A stretch of 64,000 bases of DNA, taken from positions 13,415,001 to 13,479,000 of the forward strand of contig JAWQUS010000016.1 of the NCBI GenBank assembly GCA_036365455.1. Direction: 5' to 3'. A program made the translations under genes and the position numbers. Of the stretch, positions 23,901-34,100 are shown in pieces. The stretch is from Macrosoma leucophasiata. Taxonomy: Eukaryota; Arthropoda; Insecta; Lepidoptera; Hedylidae. The notes below the pieces were generated by a model that made no database searches, had not been told where the DNA came from, and saw only the letters and a list, made by a program, of their open reading frames with translations. How positions within the stretch are numbered: position 1 is the stretch's first letter; each line of letters begins with the position of its first letter.

Positions 23901-26843
23901 AAGAAGTTATTACTAATGAAAAAAATCCCTTGCAGCGAAACGACACTAGATCGCGCCGCCGCGTCACAGTAAAAATTCAATGTTTTGTACGTAGTTTCCA
24001 TACTGTTTATATTTGTACTGTAGCCGCGTCTTGCACCGCGGCCTGCCTTTGTAATTAAAGGTATAAAACACACTTAAATTGTAAATCGATGAAACAAAAC
24101 CGTAACTTCTTCTTATTGTTGTTTCTGTGTACCTACTGACCCTATATAAGTAGATTGTATTCTCATCTACGCTGTTTCCACTGTACGGAGCTCAATAAAG
24201 CGAGCTTATTACCAATTAATTAATACCTAGTTGATTTATAGTTTTTAATCGTTTTAAACGTGTTTTTACATTTTTGGTATGGCCCCTTAATAACTATCAC
24301 AGTGGCAATACAACTTAAGGCCTCAGATGTGGCAACGTATTTAAATTTAGACCTCAGGTTATTGAGTAGGTAAATGACTATTAATTTTTAATCTCCCAAC
24401 CACTCCCAACTTTGCATGAAATAAAGTCATATGATATCGCACCTTTAGAATTAAAGTGACATATCTCAAAAAATTAAGAAAATTACTTTTATACATCAAA
24501 CGACTTAAAAACATGACTTAGGACATATCGCACCTTTAAAATTGAAGTGGCATATCTCAAAAAATTAAGAAAATAACTTTTATACATGAAACGACTTAAA
24601 AACATGTAATCTATTATAAATAACTGATTTTTAAGTCGTTTGTAAAACATGTTATTTTCTTAATTTTTTGAGATATGCCACTTCAATTTTAAAGGTGCGA
24701 TATGTCCTAAGGATTTTATTATTTTTAAATGTTTTGAATATTATTGATTGTATTATTTATGACAAAGAAAAGGACACGTTGTTTAAATAGTATATCCTGT
24801 CAAGCAAATTACATTATTAAAAGATGATGGGTAGGTCACAAAAAAATATGGCATTTTAGTTCATAAATTATAAGTTAGTTAATAAAATAGGGAATTCTAT
24901 TAACTAACTTATAATTTATTAACTAAAATGCCACATTTCTTTGTGACCTACCTATCATCTTTTTTTACCAGCCTAAGCTGATGCTGCCGTTTTTTATAAT
25001 TTTATACTTTTCCAAGGTTTATGAACCAAAATAGATATGTACCTACTAGGCGTAATAAGGTGTCGATTCATGAGGACATAAGGTAAGAATACTAATGCTA
25101 GCCACCCGGGAAAGTGTGTCGACACCTACATAAGCCCTACCTGTGACGAGTTCCGGCAGATTAAATTAAACACAAGGTCGGAAGCCCATCACTCATCTGG
25201 CTAATGTTGCAACATGCAGCTGAATGCATACCTAAGCATCTGTGCAGCAATTATGATCACAACACAGAAATTCAAATAATAAAATACTTAAATCAACTGT
25301 AACCAAGAATCTTGAAGTAAAAATGAGGTTTTTTCTTGGTCGTTACACTCGTTGACAGAGTCGTCGTGGTTGTCACTTCACGGTTGGTGGCTTGCTTCAC
25401 AAATATGAGGTAGGGACATTAGAATCGCAAGGTTTTTTTTGTCATAGGATGCCAAAGGATTAATTTCGATTAAGCCCAAAATGTTTCTAAGATTATTCCA
25501 TCGAGAAATTATCCCAAACTTTCCAGAATCTTCAAAACTAGTCATTGACATTGATGAACCAAATGACGATGGCAAAAAAGCAATTGCTTTTTGCTTTGTT
25601 ATTGAGGCGTGGCGCTAATGAAAAAGCATTTCTTTCTTATGACGGTCTAACATTAAAAATCCTTTACCTCTCCCCTATATCTAAGTGTGCGATGCGGAGA
25701 TCTATCCACCAATCTAAGAGATTTAATTAATTTACAGCCTCAGTCGGCCCTGGTATATGCATGATCTTGGCTTCTTACTCCGGCTGCAACACCGAAACCG
25801 TGGTCATATTGTTCACGGCATCAATGGGCCTGATGGGAGCATTCTACCCTGGGATGAAAGTGAACGCGTTGGATCTGAGCAGTAATTACGCGGGCACCAT
25901 CATGGCCATCGTGAACGGCATCGGAGCTATCACGGGGATCATCGCACCATACTTAGTGGGATTACTGACACCTGATGTAAGTAGAAAAAGTTATGAGAAA
26001 AAAATATACCTACATAATTATGTATTATCTTTTAAAGCAGTGATTCCCAAAGTGGTCTATATCGACCCCTGGGGGTCTATGACAAAGTGACAGGGGTCTT
26101 CGTAGGCGGAAAAAAAAATGGGGGGTCCATGAAATGAAAATGGGGGTCCACGATAATGGATCTCAACACATACACTGATAGTACCAATTTAATTACATCA
26201 TACCAGTGATTCCCAAAGTGGTCCTTGGGAGACTCGATGGGGGTCTACGTAGGCGTGAATAAAAATTGGAAATATGGGAATGTGATATAAATGTAGCAAG
26301 GACGGGGGTCCACAGAAACCAGAAAAAATTGTAAAGGGTCTACAAGAAAAAATAGTTTGGGAACCTCTGTTTTAAAGGATCAGACAAATTCTGAGATAAT
26401 TCTGGCTTTAGTATTTATATTAACTCTATATTATTAAAAAAATATATATATAAGACAGCCGTCTGATTAACTTATTGATAGCGGGTCAGACCTGAGCTCT
26501 CAGGGAAAAGTACCTAATAATGGATTCTGTCAAAACAACTTTGTTGATCAAACCAACCACTAAAAACTGGTGAGTTTTTTATCATACCGTAACATAGTCC
26601 AAACGGTAAAAGTGGTTTATTAGAGCTTAGTTAACCTGAATAATATATTTACAGAGTACCCTAGTGCAGTGGCGATTGGTGTTCTGGATAACCCTAGCAG
26701 TTTTCATTGTCACCAACTTGGTGTTCGTCGCTTGGGCCTCCGGAGATGAACAATGGTGGAACGCCACCTCACAGGATCCCAGAAAGCAGCAAGAAGTCGA
26801 AGCGGCACAGAACCACTCAGTCAACAATGAAATCAAACTATAG
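17977..26843 (+). CDS. SLC17-type MFS transporter (sialin / inorganic phosphate cotransporter class)
   Basis: Exons: 17977-18161, 19387-19626, 20351-20560, 21392-21556, 22645-22861, 25738-25976, 26655-26843 (stop TAG 26841). All joins are in phase with AG/GT borders. The product is a 12-helix major facilitator expected to move organic or inorganic anions using a Na+ or H+ gradient. Visible family landmarks are [20 protein letters not shown] in helix 1, the luminal acidic segment before [30 protein letters not shown] (the MFS helix 2-3 loop), [20 protein letters not shown] in helix 4, [19 protein letters not shown] in the central loop, [17 protein letters not shown] in helix 7, and [19 protein letters not shown] in helix 10. 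The short tail is hydrophilic. Incomplete at the 5' end: exon 17977 begins with the last two bases of a codon, so at least one upstream coding exon is missing. Substrate cannot be deduced from sequence. A polyadenylation signal lies at 27132. Confidence 0.92.
18536..18682 (+). mobile_element. PIF/Harbinger-type MITE, 147 bp
   Basis: Termini CCCCCTTATTCATAAACGTA and its complement are flanked by a 3-base duplication TAA (18533-18535 and 18683-18685). It lies in the first mapped intron of the SLC17 gene. A sister copy in the opposite orientation lies at 48624-48769 with TAG duplications. Confidence 0.85.
20155..20176. repeat. Run of 22 consecutive G
   Basis: A homopolymer of G lies in the SLC17 intron between the exons ending 19626 and starting 20351. 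It could form a quadruplex, or its length could be a sequencing estimate. Confidence 0.9.
22920..23155. repeat. Dispersed repeat family E
   Basis: It contains gacgtttgtccaccattttg, gatcaaattttgaccaatac, gtgtgcagcagagata and ggctcgatgcgcaatatttc. The same order of words recurs at 52810-52920 and in parts at 32070-32165 and 33058-33110. No reading frame. Confidence 0.6.
24280..24365 (+). repeat. Interspersed repeat family A fragment
   Basis: A short central piece (gtggcaatacaacttaaggc, then gtggcaacg) of family A lies in an SLC17 intron. Confidence 0.45.
24438..24711. mobile_element. Foldback MITE with duplicated left half
   Basis: Bases 24517-24577 are the reverse complement of 24651-24711 with few changes, and pairing resumes through 24587-24606 against the segment starting near 24626. 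A second, tandem copy of the left arm occupies 24438-24516. A partial copy of the same arm occurs at 35898-35985 in a RINT1 intron. No coding capacity. Confidence 0.8.
24820..24963. mobile_element. Palindromic foldback MITE, 65-bp arms
   Basis: Bases 24820-24884 pair with 24899-24963 with only a few mismatches; the outer word is aaagatgatgggtaggtcac. The centre is about 14 bases. It lies in the large SLC17 intron (22862-25737). Confidence 0.85.
26038..26369. mobile_element. hAT-type MITE with perfect 8-bp target duplication
   Basis: The ends are CAGTGATTCCCAAA and TTTGGGAACCTCTG, flanked by ttttaaag at 26030-26037 and 26370-26377, identical in all eight bases. A second copy of the left end (cagtgattcccaaagtggtc) sits inside at 26205, so the element is internally duplicated or carries a nested relative. 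It lies in the last intron of the SLC17 gene. Confidence 0.92.
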
Positions 26844-27131
26844 AATCAAGACTCATTTGAATTGAGAATATATTTACGCTCGGGCGTACTATTCCCTTTG
26901 CAAGGGATACATTTTGACTGAAACGAATTTTGTAAATAGTAGATACTCAGACGGTGGGATAGACGTTGTACTAAGTACAAAAACCTAAGTATTCGATAAA
27001 TATTGGCGGTTAGTTCCACAGCCAGTGCTATGTGATAGTAATAATTTTAATGATTGTTGTGATTAGAGTGAAATGAGATTGGATGCTGATGTAACCAAGA
27101 CCTGCTAAGACTCATTATGTATATATACGTA

Positions 27132-27137
27132 AATAAA
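27132..27137 (+). terminator. Polyadenylation signal of the SLC17 gene
   Basis: AATAAA lies about 290 bases after the stop codon at 26841-26843, with no earlier perfect signal on this strand seen in the 3' UTR. Confidence 0.5.
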
Positions 27138-27139
27138 AT

Positions 27140-28970
27140 GAGTTTCAATGTAAACTAGAGTCAAATAATTTTAGCCTCAAAGCCAAAATAATTTAGGCAG
27201 AACAGTTATAAAAATGTTGTGTTTAATTTAATTTAAGACACCATACAATAACTTATTACAACAGTTTTAAAAGTGGTTGTATACTAACTTGAGAATGTTA
27301 AATAACATTTTATCAAATTGTGTAAACATTGCAATCAGTTCCTAATTTACTAAAGATTTATTAAGGACATGTTCAGTTGGGAAAAAATTACTACATACTT
27401 TATAACTTATTTTGTAGGCTTACAATTTTGTCCGATATTTATACTTAAAAAGAACACATAGATAGGTGCCTGTATAGTAATTATTAATTTCGAAATTTGT
27501 TTCTGTTCTTGTAAAAACGAAACTTCACGCCTGTAATCCCCGAAGGGGTAGCAGAGGTAAATGCATGCATTCAAGCATACATGCAAACACCCACGATTCG
27601 CCGGTTACGTTTTGTTCGTTACGTTCTGTTCTTGTATTACGCTATTTTATATCAGTGATACTTCTAATGGTTTAGAACACAGAACAAAAATTGTTTTTTC
27701 TGTTCTGTGGTTTAGAATCTTAGGCCCATAAAGTTTTAGTTTAGTAGCAAACGTATCCTTTTAATAATCCCACGAAAAAATTGGAAAAGTAGGTACTCTG
27801 TGTAGGTACCTACAGTGTTAGTACAGAGTACCTATAAATCACCGTAAATTGAATTGCATTTAGTGGTTAAACATAAGATATGATTATAAAGAATTAGATA
27901 GATATTTAATTGGACCAACAATTGTAAGTTATGAATATTGATCGAATAATAATCTTTTTGTCAAAACATAATGGGGATGGAGTTCCACTAACGTGGCACA
28001 AAATATTTGCTGCTGGTCTGTCATACACTTTGACCAATTTTAATCTTGCCGCGAACGCAATGTTCATCGTCCTTGATCGACAGTTTTACAATTACCTAAT
28101 AAAAGTGGGTAAATCTCAAACAATACATAAGTACAGAATCCAATACGAGATAGTACAAACGCTAGGATGAAGAATAATTTAAGTTATAAATCCATAAATT
28201 TATTTCAATAATAAAATTGTTACTAGCCTACAACCTAAGCACACATTGCTGATACATTACCTTATGGCTTTGTAAGATAATCATTAGTTATTTTAATGAT
28301 AACTGTTAAGATTTGCTTAACAATTACGATTGCTTTTCAATTGCCGGTGGTAAACTCATTAGTCCATAATACAATTCTTTTATTTATTTTGTCCAAAGAA
28401 TTCTGTCAAGATTATTACGTTATATGTAATAGAATATGAAATGTGTTACACAATCTGTTTCAGATAGCGACTGACAATAATAATTTCGTATAACAATATT
28501 GTAACATGTAAAAAAAAAATATTTATACATACTAATACACCGTGTATTCAATGTTGCTATAACTGTATAAAAAATCGAAGTTCATCTTTTTATACTGTAC
28601 GTATAATTTTAACAAGAGATAGTCTGAATGATTAAAATCATCACAATAAATGAAATTAGAAATCTACATATATATATGTAGGTATACAAATCCGGTAAAA
28701 GCGAGGTCAGTCGCTGACTGTATGATTGTATACATATACAATAATTACGATTGAGTAACGATTGTGTCAGACATTAAAATGTGTATGTTTATTAAAGTAA
28801 GTGCATTGATAGTTTACAAGTAGGTAGTTACTATAAATAGAATGTCAGTGACATGTAAATATTATATTCATTAACTTTTTACTGGAGATGCATTTTCGTT
28901 AGCAGCATTTTGTTCACATTACCTAGTTAATAAAAGAACTGATAAAAGGCTGTGAACAAATTGTAATTTA
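27140..28970. other. Intergenic DNA between SLC17 and RINT1
   Basis: AT-rich. A minus-strand retroposon tail (cttcacgcctgtaatccccg at 27525-27640) is present. The 79-codon frame at 27931-28170 has no recognisable domain and is not called. Confidence 0.5.
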
Positions 28971-28977
28971 GTATTAA

Positions 28978-29251
28978 AGGCCTATTACACTACACGATTT
29001 CTATTGCCTTGTCTCTCAGGCACCCTGTCTCCCTATTTAGGGTGCCGCTTATCACACTACGCTAAAACTGTTTCCAGAGCTGTCTCTTTCGCTGTCAATT
29101 TGAATTTCAACTTTAACACTAAGCTCGTAAAATGGGGACCACTATTATTTACTAATACTTGCCCTATTTAGGGATCGTGACGCCTTATTTCTTATTATAC
29201 CACCCTGTGCCTGTAGATAGAACCCGAGAAATCGTGTATTGTAATAGGCCT
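28978..29251. mobile_element. MITE with AGGCCTATTAC inverted ends, 274 bp
   Basis: The left end aggcctattacactacacga is matched by the right end tcgtgtattgtaataggcct in inverted order. A second inner inverted pair (gccctatttaggg-type words near 29035 and 29162) is present. No clear target duplication was found, so the superfamily is open. Confidence 0.7.
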
Positions 29252-29935
29252 CTTATTTGCATGTCATTAATCAGAGTGCACTTGTGCCATTGTAACTATG
29301 TATTGACTATTTAAAGACATAATTATTATTAAAGAGTGTAAAACATCTCACATTTTACTATTATTATTTAAAATTATCATACCTGTCTGAGATAATAGAA
29401 TAATTTTGTACAATAACATAGTATATCTAATGTAATTTCGTTAAATAAAAAACCGAATTTATTCAAACTGTTTCATTTTAATAAATAAAATAGTAACATA
29501 ATGCCTATGTACAATAAAATTGGAATAAAATCAACAAAATAATAATACACATAGAAAAATTCTTTAGAAGCAAAATATTCGCAAACCGTTAATATAGATT
29601 TATCTCCTATACATAGACTTAATATACATATATAGTACCTAAGTACTGAAATTGTCATGTAAGTCATTGTATGACTTTCTTGTAAAAATTCTTAATGAGA
29701 CATAACTTAAAATTCTTTTCCCATGATGGAAATTCTTTCGAGAGAGAGATAAGTTAATTGTCTTGTACTCAAACTTATTTTTACTATCTGTTTTAAATGA
29801 GTACTTATAAATAGATACTTCGTAGGTATTTCCATTATTAATTTTATTATAATCTACGTTTATAGCCTAATTAACAGTTTCTCTATGGAATATGACAGAT
29901 AGAGTTGTCAGATTTATCTTTATTATTGGACACAG

Positions 29936-30166
29936 TTATGCCAAAATGTACCAACCCACAAATTAATAATTATTAACTTAACTTGACTTGTACACAAGTG
30001 GGATTTATTGAAATACAGGCATAAAGTAACGTTGATCATTAATTTGTGGATTGGTACATTTTCGCATAACTGTGTCCAGTTACAAGTGGGATTAATTGGA
30101 ATACATACATAAACTATGTTGATAATTAATTTGTGGGTTGGTACATTTTAGTATAACTATGCCCAA
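29936..30166. mobile_element. MITE with TTA duplications and repeated right end
   Basis: The left end ttggacacagttatgcc pairs with two successive right ends, one at about 30060-30080 (cataactgtgtccag) and the other at 30166 (ctatgcccaa). The outer ends are flanked by TTA (29933-29935 and 30167-30169). The right half has been tandemly duplicated, about 90 bases per unit. A three-base TTA duplication fits PIF/Harbinger. Confidence 0.7.
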
Positions 30167-30264
30167 TTAATAAACCGACAGATATTACGCATCTGATTGG
30201 CTTTTATAATGATTACTGTTTACTATTCGCTTAACTAAGACGAAAGTGTCTTGGTACTGATCAT

Positions 30265-30425
30265 CATAACTTCAGCCGAAAGACGTCCAATGCTGGAGAA
30301 AAGCCCTCCCCCAAGTTACACACAGTGTTGTGCGTCATGAGGCATGAATATGCCATAATCACTACGCATGGCAGGCATGGCAGGCAATTGGCGATCGCAG
30401 TGGCAATAATTTTATCACTAGTGTA
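30265..30425 (-). repeat. Interspersed repeat family B, minus copy
   Basis: It starts in the family tail (cagccgaaagacgtccaatg) and reaches the gcgatcgcagtggcaataat region. It contains a short tandem of ggcatggcag. Confidence 0.6.
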
Positions 30426-30544
30426 TGGAATTTTGGGAATGTAGTGTAGTGGATATTAAACTTACCTAAATCGTATTCAGCGTATACGACATACATTATT
30501 CTGTATTTTATTACGCTACAACGCTGATACATAGTAAAGAGAGC

Positions 30545-30822
30545 TGTAGAAGTAGCTAGTGACGGAACTCGCGGGCATAAGCACCACATCATTACCTAAT
30601 CTACTAGCCGCTAAATGGTAGTGTTTCCGTACTATCGTGTTCCGGTCAAGTGAAAATGTACGGCCCTGTAATTTCCGGCACGGAGGCATATCAGCTTAAA
30701 CCTCAGGAGTGGCAATGCATCTACTTGAAAAATCTCGGGTTTTTTTGTAGATATTTATAGATTACAGTTTTCACCAACCATCCACGTGAATTTTATGCTT
30801 GTTCGTCACTTCATGACATAAA
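30545..30822 (+). repeat. Interspersed repeat family A, near full length
   Basis: All the main landmarks from gacggaactcgcgggc to a diverged 3' end (catccacgtgaattttatgc) are present in order. Confidence 0.7.
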
Positions 30823-30880
30823 TAAAATATGCTATGCAATATTTTAATGTTGCATACATTGTTTAAGTGGCCCTCTGTTT

Positions 30881-30886
30881 TTTATT
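30881..30886 (-). terminator. Rint1: Possible polyadenylation signal of RINT1
   Basis: AATAAA on the minus strand lies about 240 bases beyond the RINT1 stop codon at 31125-31127. It was chosen as a plausible signal; others may be used. Confidence 0.35.
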
Positions 30887-31124
30887 CCTCTAATAACATA
30901 ATATATATTTACATAACAGTATATATCTCCTGTGCTGTTCTCGGCACAAATAAATAAATTAATTAGATGTACAATACCTACTCCAACTTACCCCGTATGG
31001 GACTATGCACGAAGATACAATTTTACAATATTGAGGCCCGCTCAATACGAAGGTGTTCGTCAATACGATGTTGATCATAACACGCGGTCACGAATGGGGC
31101 TTACAGGTACCTGTCGTCGTAACT

Positions 31125-34100
31125 TCAGAAAAGTTCCATGACTGACGGAGACGAATCACTTAAGTCTGTCCTCTGGTTTAGAATCTGCAGCGCTTCGGCC
31201 GCCTGAACGTGAGTGATGCCCAGAGTAATGAGGTTCTCGGCTGCCATCCCCTGTTGTTTTATAAGACCCGAACGGAGTCTTCGAGCGTCATCGTAGTCCA
31301 TGTTCAGAAGCTTACATGCTTCCACTAGTCTGTAAAAGATAGAGTTTTATAGTGTATATGTTTTGGACCAAGTGGATCATTAAGATACATAGATACATAT
31401 TACACGTCAAAGTTGCTCTGGGTCCGAAAATTCTGAACTTGGTTTCATTTGAGAAATTATTATAACATTAAAAAAAAAATTCGAAGATAATATACCGATA
31501 GGTTATACCCAGTTATGAAAAATTGAATGACTACGAAATTTCATACAAATTCTACGCCAGAAAACACGCGAAGCGGAAGGAAATTAGAAGGTTAAAAAAA
31601 ATGTAGTTCCATTCACTTACTTTGGCAATGGATTACTTTGCGAAGCGTTCTTGTTTGGAGGAGCGAATGCGGGCACGAGGTTTCTTTTCACATCGTGCGT
31701 AAATTGTAACGTTCCGCCCGTGTTGAACCAGCTTTCAAGAACCACGTCCTGGGTGGAGTAAATGACCATTCATATGAGTATCATTATTAATTACGTAACG
31801 TTATAACGTTAAGAATACGATCTTATATCTTTACGATATTCAATAAACGGAAAATTCTATTATATCGGTTGCCTAACTAGCATAGTTGGTAATAGATGGT
31901 GCTGCTGCTACCATAAAGCAATGCAATAGATGTGAAGGAAAGATTTGACAAATCGGGCAGGGCTTCAGTAGCTCAATTGGAAGAGCGGCTGGACTAGATT
32001 CCCAGTAGGTCGCGAGTTCGAGTCTCGCCTGAAGTCAAATTTTTCTTTCCATTTTTCTTTAAAAATAAAATACATTTTGATCAAGTTTTGACCAATACCG
32101 GACTACGGATGCTAACGTAGGCAGTGTGCAGCAGAGATCTACGCAGGCTCTACGAAGCCGAAACTATATATTTAACTAGCTGTTTCCCGCGGCTTCGCCC
32201 GCGTGGATGTCATTTTATAAATAACTAAGTAGCCTATATTCTTTCTCAAAGTCAGCTCTATCTCTGTACCAAAGAATCATGGCAAGTTTCATACATTGAT
32301 TTGTACAAAAAAAGTTAGAAAAAGCTACAAGGTAAAACGGATTAGAAATATAATCTAGGGAACCTAAAGAACATTTTCTGGTATGTAAATTATTTTTAAA
32401 TCACCGGAATAAAAATCGTCTTTCCTAACAACAGTAGAAGCACTCCATACTAAAGTTCAATTTCAAACTTTTTATTCCGGAGAGTTAAAAATATTTGAAG
32501 TATCAGGAAATGTTGTTTAGGTTCACTGGATAATTTTTCCATGCTGTTTTACCGTGTACTTTTTTTTTCATTTTTTCCTGTACAAATCTTGCCACGATCC
32601 TTTCATTAAAATGGGTTCAGTAGTTTGGACGTGAAAAGGTGACAAACAGACAGAGTTACTTTCGCATTTATAATATTAAGTAAGGATTTATTTTTAAAGA
32701 AAAATGGAAAGAAAAATTTGACTTCAGGCGAGGCTCGAACTCGCGACCTACTGGGAATCTAGTCCAGCCGCTCTTCCAATTGAGCTACTCTATTGCATTG
32801 CTTTATGGTAGCAGCAGCGCCATCTATTACCAACTACTGCTGCTACCATAAAGCAATGCAATAGATGTGAAGGAAAGATTTGGCAAATCGGGCAGGGCTT
32901 CAGTAGCTCAATTGGAAGAGCGGCTGGACTAGATTCCCAGTAGGTCGCGAGTTCGAGCCTCGCCTGAAGTCAAATTTTTCTTTCCATTTTTCTTTAAAAA
33001 TAAAATATATTTCACAAGCATGTGTTAATGCGAAATAATATAAAACAATTAAGTAAGGATTGTCTCTTTCATAGGCTCGATGTGCGTTATTTCTTGATGA
33101 GCACTGTACTGTACACACTTTTTTTGGGCGTTTTTTAGCCCATTTTCTATTTTATTTTTTAATTTGAATATTACCTCGAACAAGAAGTGATCGATATGCA
33201 GTGCGAGCAAGGCCCGCAGGCGGGCGGCGAGGCGCGGCGCGAGCGCGGCGGCGGCGGCCGACAGCCGCGCGCACAGCGACGACAGCGGCCCGCACAGCGC
33301 GCACGACACACACAGCGCCATCGCTTCCACCGTCATCATCGCGTGCCACCTGCATAAGTACAGAAGCGGAGTTTTGGCGGGAACCTTGGAAGATGCGTGT
33401 GGTGCTCTTTATTTCAATTTCGTGGTGCATTTTTGAGTTATCTTTACAAATAAATAAAATTGGAGTGTCTGTTTGTAATATAAAAATAACCGCTTTTTAC
33501 TAAATGCATATGTATATATACACTGTACATATACCAAAACAACATTTTTTACAATTTTTGTCTGTCTGTCTGTCTGTTTGGCGGGGCTAATCTTGGGAAC
33601 GGCTTTACCGGTTTTGACGGGACTTTCACTGGCAGATAGCTGATATAATAAGGAGAAACTTAGGCTACTTTTATACCAGCTGCGCTCACGACTTTGTCCA
33701 GGGTAGATACTGAACAATCATAAATTCTCACGCGGACGACGTCGCGGGCACAGCTAGTATTAAATGGAGTTGGTGGCATTTTGTTTGATATAGGCTTATT
33801 ACAGTGCTCGTGTATAGTGAAATAAAATAACAGTGCGAAAACACGATCTCGGGTTGCCTCCAAAACTTCATTGTAAATATTCTAGTAGAGTAGCCATCGC
33901 TTTACTCGAATTACTGTGACTCTGACTGACGGACTGATAAATTGACTGACTGACTCTAGACTTTTACGTTGCTTACTACGAATACGAAATATCGTTTTAC
34001 TAGACACTGGCAATATGCACAACAAGCGATGCCATAAAATACAAAAAAAAGTACATTAGCATTTTTAGGCAATTTTTAAGCATTTTTTTACGAAATCCTT

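Noticed and set aside
27931..28170. 79-codon open frame as a gene
   Set aside because: No domain, no splice partner and AT-driven composition.
31962..32970. Functional tRNA genes
   Set aside because: The cloverleaf is imperfect in the anticodon arm and the unit is repeated with long identical flanks, as in a tRNA-derived SINE.
33201..33503. Arg/Ala-rich plus-strand open frame
   Set aside because: It is the shadow of the GC-rich RINT1 exon 33175-33349 read on the opposite strand; the real frame joins its neighbours in phase.
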